From the NCBI GenBank assembly GCA_013400155.1, contig VXBM01000198.1, positions 389,393 through 453,392 of the forward strand: DNA of 64,000 bases, read 5' to 3'. The position numbers and the translations under genes are program-made. Shown piece by piece: positions 12,801 through 21,800 of the stretch. This stretch comes from Helopsaltes ochotensis (Eukaryota > Chordata > Aves > Passeriformes > Locustellidae). Under the pieces are notes generated by a model, which was not told the DNA's origin, did not search any database, and saw only the letters and a list, made by a program, of their open reading frames with translations. How positions within the stretch are numbered: position 1 is the first letter of the stretch; every line of letters starts with the position of its first letter.

Positions 12801-15800
12801 TATCAACATAGATATGCTGACCAAGTCTGTCTTACTCTCTGTCTTGTGTATTCCCACACATATCCACATTTATTCCTCTCTTTAAACACTGGGTCTGTGC
12901 ATCACTTACTCTTGCCATTTTTGATTTTCATTCTCTACAAGCACTTATGAGTTTTTCTGAGCTTTCTTCCTCTCCTGTTTGAGAGTTGCTGTTATATCAG
13001 AGGTTCAAATGTCCTCCAATTTCTCTTCATCCAGGCCAGAACTATGGCAAGATCTCTGACATTTTCCTTCAATTCTAGAAACTGTGTCTTTGTTCCCTGA
13101 AATCCTTTTTTGTTTTTTTTTTTCCTAATATATCTGATATGAAAAAGAGAGATTATAGTTCATTTAGAACATAAAGCAGCAGTGAGTCTTCCTTACATTG
13201 GAGGATGTTGAAAGTTCCTTTGTAACTTGACCTGTAACATTTATGCTCCATAATTGTTCCTTTTATCCACCATTTTCCTTCCCCTGGATTTCCAGTTGTT
13301 TATTTATGTATAGAGCACTTAGATAATTAAAGAGAAGCAAATGTAACCCATGAAGTGTGGGATATGCTCAGGAGGTGAGCATGGATGCATAGGCCTTCTA
13401 TCCATAGTATCTTTTCAAGCACAATGTTTTCAGTTTGCCTGTGGTTAGACTACCACCAGAGAACCACTCAGTCTTTCCTTGAAGATGCTGGAAGTTTTTT
13501 TTGGGTCAGATCATTTAATCCATTTTCCGTAGAAGTGTGTGCAAGTAGGAATACTGTTTATTGCATTTCTGCATTGTCTCTTGAATTTTTTTGACTTAAG
13601 TCTATAGTAATTTGTCCTTGATTTTTGTTTTTCTGTTATGCCAAAAAAAAGTTTATTCCATACTTTCTTCTCATGAGAATTTATCAACAACCTGGTAGTT
13701 GATAAACAAAGTTTTTCAAGAACCTGTCCTGTCTTATAAATAATTTTCCTGGTCTTGCTTTCATATGAAGTGTTTCTGTTTTTCATGTATTTTTTCACAT
13801 TCTTATATATATGTTATATCAGTATTTACCTCAAAATCATGTTCTAAGAAGAGGGAAAAAATTACCTTCTGGTTTCAGTTTAGGTCTGCTTGTGTATCAA
13901 AAACTGCCTTAACAGTCCTCCCCACCCTGCCACATCATGAACATGTGCATGTTTCTTTCTTTCTTTGTTACAAAACCCAGGCCATTCTGGATTCATGACC
14001 TTCCGGGATATGTTTTCCCATTTTTGTGAACTTGTCACAGGTTTCTTATTCATTGTCAAAATGCAATTCGTTTGAATGATTGTGATACAAGAAGCAAATT
14101 CATCCTTGTTCATATCATTATCAGGATCATCCTTGTGTGATCTGTGCATTGTGTTTGCCATACTCTGTGATTAATTCCAATCCTGTGATATCTTATTTTA
14201 TACAATTTATTTTACATCCTTTCTTAGTAAATGGTTCTTGTCTGGTTGGTCTTTTAAAAAGTTGTTTCATAAACTGTCCTTAATAGAACTACATTCTGTT
14301 TCTGTTGTTTTTTAGAGATTTATTTAGTAGAGTAAGTAGACTGTTTTAAGAGAGCGTATACCAGAGTTTGTATGTTACGTGTCTTTGCTAGGTTTTGAGT
14401 ATCCTTCTTAAGTTCATAGCACTTGTATTTTATTATGTACAGAAAACTGCAGCTGAATTTCTGCTCGGTTTTCCCTACACAAAATAAAATTACCTAATTT
14501 CTAAAATTTGTCAATGGCCTTGTTCAACCAGTGTTTCTCTTTCTAACTTTCTCTCTTTCTACTGTTGTCAGTCATGAAATATGTGTAACAGTCTTGCACT
14601 GGATCCTAAATAATGTCAGACTTTTAATAGTGGTAAGAAATTGAATGAATTTTATTACTGCATAGATATTCAGAGTTTTGCTATAAAAATTCATTTGAAC
14701 TTTATTTTCCTATTAAATTGCTATATGCTTTGTACCAAATATAGATCTACAAAGAAATAACATATTAATTATATAGGTAGTCTGTATATTTATGTATTTC
14801 TGGCAATACATTAATTTCCCAGGAGTAGTATGAAGTTCTGTGACAGACTTTGTACAGGAGGTAGAAATAGAGGCTTTACTTGAGTGTATTTAGATTTTGA
14901 CACTTTTCACAGTTCATGGTAAAAGATTTTATCAACCTTATTTCAATTTCATGAAAATTCTACAGAGGTACAGAATTATTTTAGCACACAAAATATGAAT
15001 CTAAATTATTTTAAACTCTTATTGATTCAGAAGAGCTGGGATTACTATTTCATTAAAGCACCTGCTTTGTACATAAGGCAGCAGTGTATGTACTTACTAG
15101 CACTGAGCTCCTTGCACAAGCTGAAGTGACTGACGTGATCCATCCAAGGTAATTATTCTGTATTTTACAAACATGATACTCTTGTAAACTCAATGAAACT
15201 CAAGAGCAAGTAACTATTTGGTAGAATATGTTCCCTTCCTCAGATTTTTTTTTTCTCAAAATAGCTTTATGAAAGTAGTATTTTTTAAGGCAGGCATTAT
15301 TTTAGTCAGAATTTTTTGGTGAAGAGGTTACATCTAGACTATCTGTAGGACTGCAATAATGAAATTGAAAACATGTCTTTCATGCCCTGGATTACAGTTT
15401 TTCTCTGAGTAAATAGAACAAATGAAGTTGCCTTTTTTTTCCTTCTTTTTTAAAATTGAGTTACTTTACTTTAGAGCGTTAAACCAAAGGATAATCTTCT
15501 TGCACAGGATCGAGGAGATGAGTTCACTTACACTGGGAGTGGAGGTAGAGATCTTTCTGGCAATAAAAGAATTGGAGAACATTCATTTGATCAGACATTA
15601 ACACACATGAATAGGTAAGTTTTGAAGGTAAAATTAAAAGGTATTCCAAAACAAAGACTTGGGTTGTAGTGCTTTGATTTAAGACTAATGTTTCACTGTA
15701 TTTTTTCTGTTCTGCACATGCTGTATTCATAAACAGCAATACCTATTGCTTCTAAGAGGCATTTTATCAAGCATTATGTTTTGTTGCTTTAAAGGAACAT

Positions 15801-18800
15801 GCACCTCAGTGAAATACATTACTGTATTGTTGCTGCAGCTTGCAGTTGTTCCTCTGGTTGAAATTGTTCTACAGTCATGCTCAGAGGACTGTTTTTTAGT
15901 TAAATCAGGAGTTTGTCAAAACTCTTGAGCAGCAATTTTCTAATTCTGGATATTTCTTTTTCTAAGTTTCTGCTCTCATGGGTAAATCAGTTATAAATTT
16001 AAGGAGGAAGAAAACATGTTCATTTTCCCATGATAAAAGAAATATTTTCTATTTTGCTCTCCCTTTTTTCCATCATATTTTTCTATGAAAAGCAAGGAAT
16101 TAGGATGCTGCTTTATCAAAACAGGTACTTGAAAGAGAACAAATATCCCGGGGAAGAATTAGACATCTGCCTGCACAATTTTTTCCATCCTCCAAAAGCT
16201 GGCCTGAGCAAAGAGTACTCCATCCTTTTCTTTTTCCAAGAGCATAATCTGTTACACAATTGACCCCTGAACACCTGTGGGATGCTGAGAGTCACTGAGA
16301 ATTTTTGTTTGCTGGGTCTGTGTTTAGATATGTCCTGCTCTCTCAGACAGGCTGGAGAGGGATTCTTTCAAGCTGTCTAGAGGAGAAAGAGGAAAAGCCT
16401 GACTTGGCTGCTGAGAAAGTGGGGGGAGGGGAGCATGTGATGTGAAAATGAACAAGAACAAGGAGGGAAGAAAGATGAAAGTAGGTTTAAGCAATAGCTT
16501 TACAAGCATATTTAGTGAATAGAACAAGGTTGTTTTGGGACACAGAAATAAAAGCTGGACCCCTTAGTGTCAGCATTTCTCTCCTCTTAGCAAATGAGAA
16601 ATCCACAGGCAAAACTACCTAGCTGTGGAGGTATTGGTGGACATGGAGTAACAATGTGCTTCTAGCATTTACTGAGCTTGACACAAGTTCTCAAGTACTT
16701 GATTCAGAAGATTATGATGATTCTACATAGTTGAATCTGTATTGGTTTTGCTTCTCTGGATAGTTTGTTTTTATATGGGAAACATTTTTAGTGTTGGCAT
16801 AGTGTGCCTGGTCTCTTATTGTTCTCTACAATGTGGGTTCTATACTTGTACTATGTCTGTTTATAACCCATATTATTTCTTCTGTTTTGAGATCCATTTG
16901 TGTTGTGGTTCATTCTGAAGGGTTTTCAATCCCTTCAAGTCAGGCTGTGCTGGTAGAAATACTGTTTCTCATGGCAGCTTGGTCATACTATCTTGCTCCA
17001 GATTTCTAGAAGAGGGTATTTATGGCTAAGGGAGTTGTTTGTCCTTTAATTAGCTACTATGTATGATTCTGAGTCCTTCTCTGAGGTATTTTATGTATCA
17101 TGTGAGAGAGCTATGGTACCTAGAGCTTTTATGAATGGTTATTATGTACTGTTTTCTGTATGTGTTTCATCATATTCATTACATACTTAAAAAGCCTTAA
17201 GGTCTGTTGATGGGGCATAGCAGTACAGAAAGTTTGCCTTTTGTTATAATTTTAATTTCCTCAATGCTATTGAAGAAGGAATTATTTTAAAAAATTAATA
17301 ATATTAAGTCAAAAAGGATTAGTTTGTTTTATCTAGCAATTTCACATGAATTTTCATCTGGAACCTAGAGAACATATTTAATGTTCCCATCTTTTTTTTC
17401 TTACCATGCATTTTAGTGTGGATCTCATTTTTTCCATCAGTTCTGCTAAAAAACATACTGAAGGATATATGCTGCTTGATAAAACAAAATTAGACAAGGG
17501 AAACACATGTGACTGAATTATGTTAACTTTCAAAACTCTGTTGGGTGAAGCAATCTAGCTTATGAAAAATTTAAATGTCTTCCTAGGGCTTTAGCCCTTA
17601 ACTGTGATGCCCCACTGGATGACAAAAATGGAGCAGAGTCAAAGAATTGGAGAGCTGGTAAACCAGTTAGAGTAGTGCGCAGTTCAAAAGGACGGCGGAT
17701 CAGCAAATATGCCCCAGAGGAAGGCAACAGATATGATGGCATTTACAAGGTATTCTAATATCTACAACATAAAGTTTCTCTTAATCTGTTTTAAAAAGCC
17801 TCATATGTGTTAGTCTGCAAATTCATTATTTCTTTTTACTTTACTATACTTTTTAGCTTTAGCTTGCTCTGCAAAGTGAACCAAAATGAACTTATGCAGA
17901 GCAGTGATAATAGAACATCATCTGTTATAGGATATTGAATATGTAAGTTGCTTTATGTGTGCTTTTTGAGTTAAATTCATCCCTGAATTACTTCATTATT
18001 TCTTCAGTCCTTCCAGCTGTATCCTAGCCTTTTTTTTTGCTGTTTAGAGACTTCTTAGTTTCTGAAACAAAAAAAAAGTGCCTTTTAAGACCAGTGTATT
18101 TATAAGAAATACAAATTTTTCACAACTGAGGGAAGAACTTCTGTATATAATAGCAATAATGTAAAAAATCAGTCTTATCATTTCTTCTTGAACAATTAAG
18201 TATGATGATGTTCATGTTCATGTTCATTGTGATAAAATAATGGCAGTAATTTTGCATTATTCTTTAGGTGGTGAAATACTGGCCAGAAATTGGAAAATGT
18301 GGATTTTTAGTTTGGCGCTATCTTCTGAGAAGAGATGATGTTGAGCCTGCACCTTGGACTTCAGAAGGAATGGAGCGGTCAAAGAAGCTGGGTCTAAGTG
18401 TACAGGTTGGCATCAGGACTCGGACAGATGTTTTTATTCTTTTTTAGTTTTTTTTTTATTAGTTCCAGTAAACAAATTCTAGAGGAAGAAATCAGTTAAA
18501 TCAGACTTTAAATCAGTTAAATCTTTTTTCTTGGACTTCACTGTGCAACTCTTGATACTAAAACCCACTACAGATTATATGCAAATTGAAAGAATTCTAT
18601 AATAGTGACAGTATTACAGCAGAAAAACAAAAGCAAAAGACACTAAAGCAGAAGGAACTGTGAATGAAGCTTTCTGCCCGGGCAATAAATTGGTTTGTCT
18701 ATATTGATTGGAATTTCTGTCCAGTTTTGTGATTCTTAGGCTGGAATAAATTTTTCTACAGGTGACTAGAATCTGTCTGAGAAACCAAAAAACCTGTAGC

Positions 18801-21800
18801 TTTTAATGTATTTTTCTCCTCGTGTGACTGAGTAGTTTGTATACATAGTGTATTTTAGGCACAGATACAGGCTGACCCATGAAAAGTTTGGCATTGCAGA
18901 ATCCATGCAAGATGGAAGCATGGAAAGATTTAGTACTTATTCTTGGCAATGCAATGGTATATTTTACAGCATACCATCATCTCCCTGATTTATATAGTTT
19001 GTAAGCACACAGGTAGAGATATACTGTTTAATACAGCTGAGTATGGATTAGATTCTTCAACCTGACTGTTCTTTCTTAATGATAGGTACTAATTTAAATG
19101 TTTTCTCTATCATATCGGATTTTAAAATTATTTTGTAATTGTTTTACTATGTAAATAGGGATATTTTACTATGCCATAGGGATCTAAAGACTTTTGGAAG
19201 TTACTTCTTTTGGTATTTGGTTATTCCTGTATGCCAGTGATTTTTGTTTTAAATCTGTATTTTTTAATTTTAGTATCCAGAAGGTTATTTGGAAGCCATG
19301 GCTAGTAAGGAGAAGAAAGATAAGGTTAAAAAGCAAACTGTGAAACAGGAGCCAACCAGCCAAAGTAATGGAAACCAGAAAAGGACAATTGATGACGGTA
19401 CTTCTTTTTTACTTTTTTAGCATTTATCAGCAAAGTCTGTTGTATTACTATTTCTAAGTCATGAAATCTTTGTGGAATTGTGAAGCTATTTGGAATACTA
19501 ATGTAAATTGATAAGTACATACTCTTGAATTAAGTAGTAGTCTAGGGGGTCTTAATCCTTTTTACTGCTCCCACTGTGTTTTTTGCTCTTCAGCTCTGAA
19601 AAAAAAATGAACATTCTTCTGTGCAACTATGTGCTGCAATCCAAAATGATGGAAAGTATGAGTTGGAGTAGGAATTTGTTTGATGCATTTTATGCCTCTA
19701 ATCTATTTTAATCCATGTGTCCTTCTAGAAATAGTTTTCTCTTTCCCTTCTGTTAGTTCAGACTAACACTGTTGTTACTGTGTCTGATGGTCACCATCTT
19801 AAGCAGGTACAGAGGAACCTACAAATACCCCCAAAGCCATGAGGATGGGGGATGGAGGGAAAGGAGAAGCTTTCCAGCTAACCCAAGAGCAGCAATGGCT
19901 GATTAGAGAAGACTGCATGAACCAGAAGTTGTGGGATGAAGTACTTGCTTCTCTTAAGGAAGGACCAGTATGTTTGTTGCACACATAATTTTTATTGTTT
20001 GCATTTTCTTTATTTATTAGGAGAAATCTTGAGTCCCTCCTAAAACATTATTTGTTTATTGAATTTTTGCTAAATATAGAATGTCTAGCATTACCTTCAT
20101 TTGTAAGATTTGTATTTGAAGAAAATAAGTCTTGCTTGTGCAATTTACTCTTGAGGGATGAGTTAATGCCTCCACAATAGAGACCTTTTCTTGCTCAAAA
20201 ACCATCGTGAAGTTAAAAGATTTTTATTTATTTTCATTTTTAAAGAGAGCTTGTTTTCTCTGATATAATAAATGTATTTTTATGCTGTTCTGATATCAGA
20301 AATCAGACGTGAAGAAGATATTTTTAGTCACTATGTTTTGTGTAGACAGAAAATAATTCTGTGACAGGTTCCCTAGATACATATGCTCCATCCCTAGTGT
20401 TCAAGGCCAGGCTGGATGGGGCACTGAGCAACCTGATCTAGTGGAAGGTTCCCTGCCCATGGGACGGGGATTGAAATAGGTATTGTTTAAGGTCACTTCC
20501 AACCCAAACCATTCTCATTATATGATTCTTTAATGTGTAGAAGAGCAGGGAAATTAAATTAAAGACCTGCTTCCTGATTACTTCTAGAAAGCTGTGAAGG
20601 ACTTAAGAACTTCTGAAAGTACATCATCGTTATGTAGTAAGTGGCATTTATGAGAACTGTAATAGAGTTTGTCTCTTTTATTCCTTTGCCCTACATTAGA
20701 ATTTTCTGAAGAAACTGGAGCAATCCTTTATGTGTGTCTGCTGCCAGGAGTTGGTTTACCAGCCAGTGACAACAGAGTGCCTCCACAACGTCTGTAAAGT
20801 AAGAATAACCTGCCTTGCTCTGGGCTGTTTTCTTGGCTCTGAGATACCAGTCACCAAAGGCATAGGCATTTTAGAAAAATAATAATTGCATAACATTCTG
20901 AGCAAAAACAGGCAACAAGTTTTTATTCAGTGTTTGCTGTGTAAACACCTTAATTTTGTGTAATAAAGAGTGGAAGTATGTTTCATATAGTTCCTGGTAG
21001 ACATAATGGGTGAAGTTTACCGTGGCTGTCATGCCTCTGTGGTCAGTGGGGGTGTGCTAGGAATTGGTTCGGTCCATAGGTTAGATTTTGTCATAATTTC
21101 AATGATTTAATCTTACATGCTTAAGAAATAAATCCAGATTTTTTAATTTTATAACTCTTAATAGAGAATTGTGAAAGGATGGAGGATAAATACCCTAGAA
21201 AATTATTTGGGCTCATTCAGACAAAGTTATGTTATCTTGTGAGTCTTGGCATTGTTCATATTTAGTATGGGTGCCATAGAAGTCAGTATATTACTCATTG
21301 TGTCTCAAAATCTTGGTCAGTTGGAGATAATGTAAGAAGCTTGAAATCAAATCTGTACTAGAGTTAATTTTATAGCACCGGAGTGTACAGAATCAGGCAC
21401 TGAATTGTTCATATTTGAATGGTGCGTGCCATACCTAGTATTTCTGCCTGAGGCCCTGAAAGGACTAAAGCTACTATCATCCTAGTACAGTTTTCGGTAA
21501 TGCAAGGTTGCTGTTCAAGAAGATGCCACTCCTGAAAAATCAGGGCGTTTTTATGTGTAGCCTGCACACACAGAACGATTATGTCTCGGAAAAACATAAG
21601 AAATACAGTGGAATTAATATTTAAAATTGTGGAAATTGGAAAACCATGAGAGAAGTAAGAAGAGAAAGCTGAATGGCAACAAACCCAGAAAGCACAGTAT
21701 TTGAAGATATCAGTACATATTTGAGAATACAATATAACATCCAGTTAAAGCTTTAAGGAATAGTTTGATAGTAAGGTGCTGTTGCTGTTTGGACACAGAC

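Larger units (their letters stand above)
5951..12860 (-). mobile_element. Endogenous retrovirus, betaretrovirus-like gag-pro-pol with gamma/alpha-type env
   Basis: A 6.9-kb provirus antisense to UHRF2. Order on the - strand: 5' LTR (12534-12860), primer-binding site, gag, dUTPase plus protease, reverse transcriptase, RNase H, integrase remnant, env, polypurine tract, 3' LTR (5951-6267). The class comes from visible domains: two zinc knuckles in Gag, a dUTPase fused upstream of the protease as in betaretroviruses, and a transmembrane Env with a CX6CC-like immunosuppressive region as in gamma- and alpharetroviruses. Every reading frame is broken by stops, frameshifts or deletion, so it is a defective fossil. 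Flanking host sequence shares only TATC (5947-5950 and 12861-12864), so the target-site duplication is uncertain. Confidence 0.93.
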
